Origin: Candidatus Zixiibacteriota bacterium
Lineage (GTDB): Bacteria; Zixibacteria; MSB-5A5; GN15; JAAZOE01
Direction of reading: 5' to 3'
DNA: 19,107 nt
Assembly: GCA_030588275.1 (NCBI GenBank)
Contig: JAUUYJ010000011.1
Location: 1-19,107, forward strand
A program made the translations under genes and the position numbers. Of the stretch, positions 8,744-15,270 are shown one piece after another (positions within the stretch are counted from its first letter, which is position 1; the number at the start of each line of letters is the position of its first letter). The notes beneath the pieces are model-generated. The model saw only the letters and a list, made by a program, of their open reading frames with translations. It did not search any database and was not told where the DNA came from.

Positions 8744-10197
8744 TTCGCGTCTCCCCCTTCCACAGGGACTTCGAGGCGATGGCCCCAGTAATCGCTAATC
8801 GTATCGACCGAACGAGCAAACTCATCGTAGGCGACGCCCAATTTGTCAAACGTCTCTTTCTCTTTGGCCGGGTTTTTCCCTTCGCAATCGGCGATCAGTT
8901 TTTCGACAACCGCGACCTGCTTTTTTAGCACCGGAATTTGCTTTTTGGCAAACTCCTCTTTAAGTCTAAACTCCGAACCGGCTTCGTCAATGATATCAAG
9001 AGCAACATCCGGGAGATTTCTTTCGCTTAAGTAACGCATCGCATACTTAACCGCTCCGGTAACCGCATCCTCATTGTACTTGATAGCGTGATGCTCTTCG
9101 TACTTGAAGGTGACACCCTGAATAATCCTGACAGCATCTTCATAATTCGGCTCTTCGACCAACACCTTTTCAAAGCGGCGTTCAAGCGCCTTATCTTTTT
9201 CGATATATTTGGTGTACTCTTCTTCGGTTGTGGCACCGATCAGGCGAACCTGCCCGCGCGCCAAAGGAGGCTTGAGTAGGTTAGCCGCATCGTTGCCACC
9301 AGCCGGATTGACAATCGTATGAATCTCATCGATAAACAGAATCGTCTTTCCAGCCGACTTGACAACTTCCCCTATCAGATTTTTAAACCGCTCTTCAAAC
9401 TCACCCTTGTATTTGGCACCAGCCACCAAGGCACCCATATCAACCTCCATGAGCTTGACATCTTTCAGTTGATCGGCTGACTCACCATCAGCAACCGCCT
9501 GCGCAAACCCTTCCACGATGGCAGTCTTGCCAACACCGGGACCACCGATCAAAACCGGGCTGTTTTTGCGGCGACGAAGCAGAATCTGCATCGCTTGACG
9601 AATCTCTTTATCCCGTCCGATAACCGGATCAAACTCTCCGGCGCGAGCCTGATTGGTCAGGTCGGTGCAATATTTTAAGGTCCCGGAAACAGACTTTGAA
9701 CCAGAATCAGCCCCTTTATCACCAGCCTTTGGGGTGACGCTTGTGGCAATCTCTTCGACCGCCTTATTCTCCGCTATGGCCCGGTAGAGATCCTCTTTGA
9801 CGATGCCAACTTTATCACGGATGTAGTTGGACAGAGGGGATTTTGGATCAAAGATCGCAATAAAGATATGCTCCGGCTCGACCAGCGTATCGTACAGTTG
9901 ATTTTTTTCATTGATCGCATCGGCCAGAATATCCTGCACCGCCGGAGAGATTGACAGATTCTCCCTCGCTGAGGACCGACTTGATTGGTCTTTGAGATAA
10001 ATTTCGGTAATTGATTCGACCATCGCCGGGCTTTTACCCAGACCATTCAAAATTGATTCTACCTGCGAACCCTCCTGCCGTATGGTGGCGATCAGAAGAT
10101 GCTCCACTTCAATTTCAGAATGACGTAAATTGGCCGCTACTTCGCGAGCCGCCTTGATCACGGCTCGAGCATCAGAGGAATAATTGGCGATATCCAT
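8740..10197 (-). CDS. clpV: ClpV N-terminal half: Clp-N domain plus first AAA+ ring
   Basis: A 485-residue protein that stops after the first ATPase module of a ClpV/ClpB/ClpC-type unfoldase, where family members usually have 820-900 residues. Order: double Clp-N repeat (about 1-150; in ClpV this binds the TssC N-terminal helix), a linker with Gly/Ser/Lys, then AAA1 with GRDKEI, Walker A GGPGVGKT (218-225), pore loop KYKG (262-265), Walker B ILFIDE (286-291), sensor 1 IGATT, arginine finger ERRF (340-341), and a short helical middle segment (about 412-470) before the stop. ATPase residues are intact. It is the first gene after the core-operon promoter. The only Shine-Dalgarno-like AAGGA is 15 bases from the ATG, rather far. 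Identity as ClpV rather than ClpB/ClpC rests on adjacency to tssB-tssC. Confidence 0.88.
   Translation of the reverse strand: MDIANYSSDARAVIKAAREVAANLRHSEIEVEHLLIATIRQEGSQVESILNGLGKSPAMVESITEIYLKDQSSRSSARENLSISPAVQDILADAINEKNQLYDTLVEPEHIFIAIFDPKSPLSNYIRDKVGIVKEDLYRAIAENKAVEEIATSVTPKAGDKGADSGSKSVSGTLKYCTDLTNQARAGEFDPVIGRDKEIRQAMQILLRRRKNSPVLIGGPGVGKTAIVEGFAQAVADGESADQLKDVKLMEVDMGALVAGAKYKGEFEERFKNLIGEVVKSAGKTILFIDEIHTIVNPAGGNDAANLLKPPLARGQVRLIGATTEEEYTKYIEKDKALERRFEKVLVEEPNYEDAVRIIQGVTFKYEEHHAIKYNEDAVTGAVKYAMRYLSERNLPDVALDIIDEAGSEFRLKEEFAKKQIPVLKKQVAVVEKLIADCEGKNPAKEKETFDKLGVAYDEFARSVDTISDYWGHRLEVPVEGGDAK
8751..8757 (-). promoter_or_regulatory. Ribosome binding site for clpV-C inside clpV-N
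   Basis: The minus strand reads GGGGGAG, then seven bases, then ATG (8743-8741), with the TGA of clpV-N overlapping the start (ATGA). This strong, well-spaced site shows that the second half has its own start codon, and argues against a sequencing frameshift in a single clpV. Confidence 0.7.
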
Positions 10198-10280
10198 ATT
10201 GTTACGCTTAATTCCTTTTTTATAAGTTCACCCGATTGTTCGCCTCGGTTAACCCGCATATTTTGATGTGATAACAGTTT

Positions 10281-10309
10281 ATTCTAAACGACTATTATAG
10301 TAAAGTCAA
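10281..10309 (-). promoter_or_regulatory. Sigma70-type promoter of the T6SS core operon
   Basis: On the minus strand TTGACT (10304-10309) and TAGAAT (10281-10286) are exactly 17 bases apart; each matches consensus at five of six positions. Transcription would start near 10274, giving a leader of about 75-80 bases before clpV-N. The 210-bp gap between the acidic-tail gene and clpV-N is the widest in the window, consistent with a new transcription unit. I saw no sigma54 -24/-12 element here. Confidence 0.7.
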
Positions 10310-10352
10310 GAGTTTTTGCCCTTACCACACGGACCAAACAGTTAATTTTGTC

Positions 10353-10369
10353 CCGCATTACCAATACGG
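10353..10369. other. Small hairpin downstream of the effector cassette
   Basis: CCGCATT-ACC-AATACGG forms a seven-base stem with one G-U pair and a three-base loop, about 40 bases past the stop of the acidic-tail gene. No clear T-run follows on either strand, so it is at best a weak or Rho-assisted end of the effector transcript. The rest of 10198-10407 holds the core promoter and leader, and no gene. Confidence 0.25.
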
Positions 10370-10407
10370 AAAGAAGATTAATTTGGTTGCTATTCCTGCT
10401 TCACCAA

Positions 10408-11007
10408 CTAAAAATCATCATCATTTTCAGAATCGACATCAAAGGCTTCATCATCCGCCTCCGCATTCCAATTCGATTTATCATCCTCATCATCTGATGC
10501 GCCTTTATTTTTTATCGATTCTGGATCAACCTCATCATCATCGCAGTCCCCGCCGTACTCCGACCCACCATCCTCTTCATCATCCCAATCAGGGTCGTCG
10601 CCAGAATCCGAATCGTCCTCCTCTTCGTCATCCTCTTCAAGTTCATCCCCCTCTTCCAGAAGAGTATAGTAATCGATTATATCGTTATACGGGACATCCT
10701 CAAACAGCTTGTAAGGGGAACCCTCTTTGCCGGGATTAACTTCGAGACTGTAATTTAGCTTCGGTTTTAAATTGTCATAAATCAGGTCAACAAATTCGTC
10801 CCCCGGTGTCATGTCATCTTTAACGGTTAATATTTTTTCATAACTGCCATCTGATGAGGAGAGGGTGAATTTGTCATCCAGGCTCTCCGCTTTTGCCGGA
10901 TCAATCGGTAAGCGAATATGAAGCGAGGGGATTTCATAAACCAGTTCGGTCGTCCCACCGGAGCGGATCAGAAAATCGGTTGTTGATGATTCTTTTTTTT
11001 CAGCCAT
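10408..11007 (-). CDS. Protein with beta-type N-domain and hyper-acidic tail; candidate adaptor or immunity protein
   Basis: I do not recognise this 199-residue protein as a whole. Residues about 20-110 look beta-rich; FTLSSSDGSYEKILTVKDD followed by NYSLEVNPGKEGSPYKLFED resembles small modules seen next to T6SS spike and effector genes, but I cannot name the family. Residues 118-199 are extremely acidic: about 45 of 82 are Asp or Glu. There is no signal peptide or membrane segment, so it should be cytoplasmic. It starts four bases after the stop of the 977-residue effector, in the position of an immunity gene. The effector has an unusually basic N-terminus, so an electrostatic partner, chaperone or adaptor role is equally possible. 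It is the last gene of the cassette. Confidence 0.6.
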   Translation of the reverse strand: MAEKKESSTTDFLIRSGGTTELVYEIPSLHIRLPIDPAKAESLDDKFTLSSSDGSYEKILTVKDDMTPGDEFVDLIYDNLKPKLNYSLEVNPGKEGSPYKLFEDVPYNDIIDYYTLLEEGDELEEDDEEEDDSDSGDDPDWDDEEDGGSEYGGDCDDDEVDPESIKNKGASDDEDDKSNWNAEADDEAFDVDSENDDDF

Positions 11008-11011
11008 AGTT

Positions 11012-13945
11012 TTATTTCTTACCTGGTTCTAATTTGATATCGGTACTACCCAGATCGAGCCGTGAGCGTCCGATCCCTTTATAAAAATCTTCGAGACCTT
11101 TGGCGGTGAAATGAACGACCCGGCCATCCGGTAAAATTCCAATCGCATCCCCTTTGAATGCACCCCGACCATGGATGCGATACTGCATAAACTGGGCGTC
11201 GGCTCCATGCACTATCCGATCAACATCGCCTGATTTTCTCAAACTGGCATTAAACTCGTCGGCGAACTTCTTAACATCAGGCCCGACAACATCTCCGGTC
11301 ATTTTTTCAGGTACCAAGGCCAAATTTCTCCCCGGTGAACCGGGCCTGATCACATCCTGCAGATCATAATCGCCCACTATTGCTTTTTTATTGATCGGAT
11401 CAATCACCTGTCCTTTGACATTGGTCGGGTCTTTCATATCAAATTTCTTCGGCCTGCCATTTTCCATTAACACCTGACGGGGCCGTTTACCTAATATCTT
11501 AGGCCGATAGGCATAACCATTTTTCCCCAGAACATAATACCCACCCTCGGCCCGAAAAGCGGCGAATATCTGTTTCATATTTTTGCAGGTAACCTTGCCG
11601 GTCGCTTTGCTGGTATTGACCGCGATCAAATCTTTTCCTTTGGGGGAATGCCCATCCATTATCAGTTTGACCCCCTTCGGATTGGTGGTTCTAAATATCG
11701 CCATCACCCCTTGAGATTTAACAATATCAACCGCCATCTTCAGATGAGAGTCCGGTATTCCGCTAACCGCCTCCGACGATGCCGGTCGATTATTGGGGTC
11801 GGTGCTTTTATACTTATAATCTTCTATTTTGACAATCTCGGTCGGTTTGGGAGTGTGCGTTTTTTGTCGCCGCCCCATGTGAGGACCGGCATCTTCCAGA
11901 GGAGGAGAATCGACGAGTTTTAGCTTTTTGCCGGTTGGCGTTGTCCGCTCTCCCTTTTTGTTTCCTTTTCCTCCCTTGCCTCCTTTGCCTCCACCATCAG
12001 AACCGTTACCCCCACCTTTACCCCCACCTTTGCCACCACCTTTGCCGCCGCCATCGCCACCATCACCAGACGATGATTTTCCTTTATTTGACTTCCCTCC
12101 TTCGATTGCTTTTAACTTCACACCGGTCGGAGTTGTTCGCTCTGTACCGGTTGCCTGCCCAGTCGAGTCGGCTCCGCCCTTTGTGCTCCCCTCGGGAGGA
12201 GAAGATTTGGATGGTGCCACGTCAGTGGTAGAGGTGACATCTTTGGCCGGGGTTTGGGTTTGGACTTTGATGATACTCGTCCCTTTGGTTGCCCGAACTT
12301 TGGAAATCTCGTCACCCTTAAAGGTTAATTCCATGAGGACCTCATTCCGGGCCCTGATCTTATCATATCCCTTGGCCGCCAACCCGACCGATTTGCTGGC
12401 CGCCTTGGAGCCGGCAATGGAGATACCCTCAGCTATCAAATCGGACATAGCCTCGATTAAGTATCTGGTTCCCATTTCAAGATGATATTTGGAAAGGGTC
12501 GTTAACTTTTCTTTCCCTTTTTCATTGGGCGTCTTGCGGTGGACTTTTTCCATCTGTCCGTAATGCCGTCCAGCCATCGCCATCTGTTCGCCAGCTCCTA
12601 TCAGCATATCGAAATCCATGATATACCCAACCGCCCTGGCTATCACCAGAAGAGCGGCCGCGATCGGATTGCCCCTTCGGGCCATCGCCGCGACAACGGC
12701 ATGGATGACAAAGAAACCGATCGCCATCGGAAGCATTGCCACAACCTTTTTTTCGATTTCCCCACCGTACAACCGTCTAATTTCCGGAATCATGAAATGA
12801 TAAAATTCACCCATACTGGCGGCAAAGACATAGGTTTCTCGCATAGGATAGGCAACGGTCTGCTCCAGCGCTCGCATAAATTCGCCAAAGCCGCTTTGTC
12901 CCAACTTGATTCTTATCCCCGGAACCTCATCGAGGTCGAGATTGCGATAAAATTTATCCACGTATCCGACATAAGCCGGGATAGCTACACCGAATTTGTC
13001 ATACAAGAGTAGGCTACTTTTACCACGTTGTTTGATACCGATTTCATAGGTGGCACCGGCTTTCACCTCACGAAGATACCCTTTAGCAATCTCCAGTTGA
13101 TTACCAAGCGCCAGAGGATTTTTGCGTTTCCATTGATACAGAATTGTCTCAAGCATCAGAGTCAAAAATTCTACCGGCCCTCCCTCGGTATCACCATATT
13201 CAAATGCGGCCTGAGTTGTCACGCGGGCGATGGTTCTGGGATCAAGGTCCGGGTTGTTCGATTCTAATTTGAGAATTCTTTTGTACTCGGCCCGATCGAT
13301 CCCTCCTACGGCAACTTCCACACCAAGTGAGATTCCGGCAAAATGCTCCAACATAACCAGATAAATTCGGGCGACCAGTTCGTTTTGGAGTGCCTTAATA
13401 TAATCATCGGATAGAGGGCGAACTGGCAATTTGACATCATCTTCATCATTTGTGAAACTGCTGTAGGTTACCCGAAACAGAATCTCCCGGTTGACCGCCG
13501 ATTCAGTTAAACAATCGACTACCTTGTCAATCTTCACCCCTTCCGGAAAACCATAATGGTACAGGCTGGTTCCTGCTTCAACTGTCATCTGCTTTAGTCG
13601 ATTGGCAATATAGGGATCGACGTTTTCCGTTTTTACGATATCAATTTCGGCAGTAGCTGGTCTGAGAGAAGGCTTAAACTTGACCGTCCACAACCCCTGT
13701 GGAAACCAAGTATAGTCAAGGACCCGTTTGATCTCATCACCCGATTTTGTAACAAAAGTTATAATGCCGGTGAGTTTGACCTGGTCGGTATGGATCCAGA
13801 CCTCTTTTAATATCTGAGTACAGAGGAAGACAACATTCTTGCCTCGCCTCTTCCCTCCACGTTGAACCCTTTTCTTCTTTCGTTTGCGGGCTTTATACGC
13901 TTTTTCTTTTGTGCCTTTTCCTGCCATTTGATCGCCTGATGCCAC
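11012..13945 (-). CDS. Large putative T6SS effector with C-terminal edema-factor/ExoY-like nucleotidyl cyclase domain
   Basis: A 977-residue multidomain protein. Order: a very basic N-terminus (16 Lys/Arg in residues 10-36); an unrecognised region (about 37-395); two hydrophobic segments (about 401-420 and 428-450) that may span or enter a membrane; a Ser/Thr-rich stretch; a Gly/Lys linker (627-664) flanked by two copies of ERTTPTGxKLK; and a C-terminal domain (about 735-965). This last domain shows the order of motifs known from anthrax edema factor, CyaA and ExoY: IFRTTNP (750-756), GHSPKGK (765-771), GDYDL (858-862, candidate metal-binding D859 and D861), VHG (912-914, candidate catalytic H913) and GILPDGRVVHFT (936-947). 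The second conserved lysine seven residues after the first is not evident, and the Asn six after the His is Phe, so activity or substrate may differ. The first codon is GTG; an ATG six codons later has AGG at better spacing. Confidence 0.65.
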   Translation of the reverse strand: MASGDQMAGKGTKEKAYKARKRKKKRVQRGGKRRGKNVVFLCTQILKEVWIHTDQVKLTGIITFVTKSGDEIKRVLDYTWFPQGLWTVKFKPSLRPATAEIDIVKTENVDPYIANRLKQMTVEAGTSLYHYGFPEGVKIDKVVDCLTESAVNREILFRVTYSSFTNDEDDVKLPVRPLSDDYIKALQNELVARIYLVMLEHFAGISLGVEVAVGGIDRAEYKRILKLESNNPDLDPRTIARVTTQAAFEYGDTEGGPVEFLTLMLETILYQWKRKNPLALGNQLEIAKGYLREVKAGATYEIGIKQRGKSSLLLYDKFGVAIPAYVGYVDKFYRNLDLDEVPGIRIKLGQSGFGEFMRALEQTVAYPMRETYVFAASMGEFYHFMIPEIRRLYGGEIEKKVVAMLPMAIGFFVIHAVVAAMARRGNPIAAALLVIARAVGYIMDFDMLIGAGEQMAMAGRHYGQMEKVHRKTPNEKGKEKLTTLSKYHLEMGTRYLIEAMSDLIAEGISIAGSKAASKSVGLAAKGYDKIRARNEVLMELTFKGDEISKVRATKGTSIIKVQTQTPAKDVTSTTDVAPSKSSPPEGSTKGGADSTGQATGTERTTPTGVKLKAIEGGKSNKGKSSSGDGGDGGGKGGGKGGGKGGGNGSDGGGKGGKGGKGNKKGERTTPTGKKLKLVDSPPLEDAGPHMGRRQKTHTPKPTEIVKIEDYKYKSTDPNNRPASSEAVSGIPDSHLKMAVDIVKSQGVMAIFRTTNPKGVKLIMDGHSPKGKDLIAVNTSKATGKVTCKNMKQIFAAFRAEGGYYVLGKNGYAYRPKILGKRPRQVLMENGRPKKFDMKDPTNVKGQVIDPINKKAIVGDYDLQDVIRPGSPGRNLALVPEKMTGDVVGPDVKKFADEFNASLRKSGDVDRIVHGADAQFMQYRIHGRGAFKGDAIGILPDGRVVHFTAKGLEDFYKGIGRSRLDLGSTDIKLEPGKK
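11918..11950 (-). repeat. Second copy of ERTTPTGxKLK linker motif
   Basis: Encodes residues 666-676 of the 977-residue protein (ERTTPTGKKLK). It matches the copy at 12110-12142 (ERTTPTGVKLK) at 10 of 11 residues. The two lie on either side of the Gly/Lys linker, just before the cyclase-like domain. Confidence 0.75.
12005..12052 (-). repeat. Four 12-bp tandem repeats encoding GGGK/GGGN linker
   Basis: Residues 632-647 are GGGK three times then GGGN, encoded by degenerate 12-bp units inside a longer Gly/Lys/Ser-rich stretch (11954-12067). The unit is a multiple of three, so copy-number change would keep the frame. It is a flexible tether before the toxin domain. Confidence 0.8.
12110..12142 (-). 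repeat. First copy of ERTTPTGxKLK linker motif
   Basis: Encodes residues 602-612 of the 977-residue protein (ERTTPTGVKLK). It is paired with the copy at 11918-11950 across the glycine linker. Confidence 0.75.
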
Positions 13946-13950
13946 CTGAG

Positions 13951-14826
13951 TTATAAGTTTTTAAATTTGACCTCAAATTTTCCGGGTGGGACATCCTTCT
14001 CGGTCGCCTTGCCCGCCTTATCTAACTTTCCTTCCCGCTTCTGACCATCCGGTAAAATCAGGATATACTCCTCTTCGGGGATCGGGTCCCCTTTTTGATT
14101 GACCAATTCGATATCAACCCAATCCTTGAACAATAGAAGTTTTGATTCCTGCTCTAGTCCCAGCTCGACATCTTCCAATTTTATGCTGAAGAAATACTCC
14201 GGTGGGTTGTACTTTTTGCCGTACTCCTTCATCTCTTCTTCGGTCATCAGATCGGCGGTATCCTCGTGGTATTCGTACTCCCAAATCGTTTCGACCTTCC
14301 CTTTTTTGACCTCAACTTTGATCTCGGTAATCTTTTCCCGATTGCCATCGCTGTCATATTCGTAGATGATTATTTGGGCCGGAGAATTATCTTTAACATC
14401 TTCCAATTCGGCGGTCAAAGTCAATTTATCACCCCGCCGCGCTTCCTTGGCGCTCCACTCAATTTTTTTAATTGTCGGGGTCGGAATAACCGGAATCGAT
14501 TTTGACTTTCCGGAGATTGAGTTGTCGGGCAGTTCATATTCAAAATAAACCGCATCGTTAAGCGATAAATCTTCCGGGATATCGACACTGCGAACAAAAA
14601 CGTTGCTTAAGATCGCATCACTCAGCTTTGCGACTTTTTTTCCACCATCGGTTTTTACGGTGATTTTTATTTTTGCCCCATTACCTACAAAGGCGGTCCG
14701 TACTTCCAGCTTTGTCTGACTGCCGGTTCGAGCGGCGGTCGCTTTCCAACTGGCTGAGATCAATTCCGAATCAAGTTTGATCTCATGCTCGGTGTCGGTA
14801 CTCTTGCTGAATTTGAGATCGGCCAT
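13951..14826 (-). CDS. Stand-alone Ig/transthyretin-like adaptor, paralogous to the PAAR C-terminus
   Basis: A 291-residue protein with no signal peptide. Residues about 22-115 and 118-235 look like two related Ig-like beta domains (SASWKATAARTG... and KIEWSAKEARRGD...). Residues about 236-290 are a transthyretin-like module of the kind often fused to T6SS PAAR and VgrG proteins (GDPIPEEEYILILPDG ... GKLDKAGKATEKDVPPGKF). Residues 121-289 align along their length with residues 216-378 of the PAAR protein in this window: EWS-x-KEAR-x-GD, WEY-x-Y-x-EDT, PEY-x-F-x-IK, FKD-x-V and PPGK are shared. It starts immediately after the stop of the DUF1795 gene and ends five bases before the 977-residue effector. 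I infer an adaptor or loading role for that effector; direct enzymatic activity is not suggested. Confidence 0.75.
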   Translation of the reverse strand: MADLKFSKSTDTEHEIKLDSELISASWKATAARTGSQTKLEVRTAFVGNGAKIKITVKTDGGKKVAKLSDAILSNVFVRSVDIPEDLSLNDAVYFEYELPDNSISGKSKSIPVIPTPTIKKIEWSAKEARRGDKLTLTAELEDVKDNSPAQIIIYEYDSDGNREKITEIKVEVKKGKVETIWEYEYHEDTADLMTEEEMKEYGKKYNPPEYFFSIKLEDVELGLEQESKLLLFKDWVDIELVNQKGDPIPEEEYILILPDGQKREGKLDKAGKATEKDVPPGKFEVKFKNL

Positions 14827-15270
14827 TTAGTATTCTTCTTCAACTTCCCGATAGGTACCGGGAACCAACTGTTCGACAATATCAACCATATGGGAGGCAA
14901 CCGTTTTCAACGTCAGCTTGGAAAATTTGCAGGTTATGGTGAATCCCAAATCCTCCGCGATAATATAAATATATTTTTGATAGACTGCTTTCTCTCCGGG
15001 GTACCATTTATATACAAATTCATAAACCGGATAACCCCCATCACGAGTCACAACCTCATCTTTTAAGATTTCGATATCGGGGAAAGCCTCGGTGATCGGC
15101 CGGATTTTCTGCACGGCGAAGTCGGAAATGTCGTCGGTTTGCAAATGACGATCAACCATAACCATAACCATATGGTCGGTATCGTCAACCGTTGGGCCAT
15201 TAAATACATGAACTGTCTGATCCTCCCAACCATCCGGGAGATCAAGCTTGAAGCAATCGTTATAACTCAT
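14827..15270 (-). CDS. DUF1795/DcrB-like protein, probable Eag-type T6SS effector chaperone
   Basis: A 147-residue protein, the usual size of the DUF1795 (DcrB-related) family. It opens with FKLDLPDGWEDQTVHVFNGP, the typical 'x-x-P-x-[GD]-[FW]-x-D' start, and continues with MVMVMVDRHLQTDDISDFAV and the paired beta/alpha elements of the fold; no signal peptide is present. Cytoplasmic DUF1795 proteins beside T6SS genes (EagT6, EagR, SciW) are chaperones that shield hydrophobic segments of effectors before loading on VgrG. The neighbouring 977-residue effector has two hydrophobic segments, making it the natural client here, but it lacks an N-terminal PAAR, so the match to known Eag clients is not exact. 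The ATG overlaps the end of the upstream gene by 11 bases and has GAGGAG about ten bases before it. Confidence 0.78.
   Translation of the reverse strand: MSYNDCFKLDLPDGWEDQTVHVFNGPTVDDTDHMVMVMVDRHLQTDDISDFAVQKIRPITEAFPDIEILKDEVVTRDGGYPVYEFVYKWYPGEKAVYQKYIYIIAEDLGFTITCKFSKLTLKTVASHMVDIVEQLVPGTYREVEEEY

Noticed and set aside
8740..8760. Frameshift or sequencing error breaking a single clpV gene
   Set aside because: The second half has its own ATG in an ATGA overlap, and a strong, well-spaced GGGGGAG site. The first half ends in a natural hydrophilic tail, so two genes are the simpler reading.
3373..10197. Extracellular contractile injection system (Afp/PVC/MAC type) instead of a T6SS
   Set aside because: The presence of TssE, TssF, TssG, a ClpV unfoldase and a TssK start argues for a T6SS; eCIS loci use a different AAA+ protein and lack TssK.
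10226..10253. Hairpin in the clpV-N leader (GTTCACCCGA versus TCGGTTAAC)
   Set aside because: The stem has a mismatch and a bulge and no T-run, so I do not claim a riboswitch or attenuator.
12005..12067. CRISPR-like or satellite repeat
   Set aside because: The short 12-bp degenerate units are in frame and encode a GGGK linker; there are no spacers, and no cas genes nearby.
11928..12485. A 185-codon plus-strand open frame rich in proline
   Set aside because: It is the antisense shadow of the Gly/Lys/Ser-rich linker of the large effector; low-complexity composition keeps the opposite strand free of stops.
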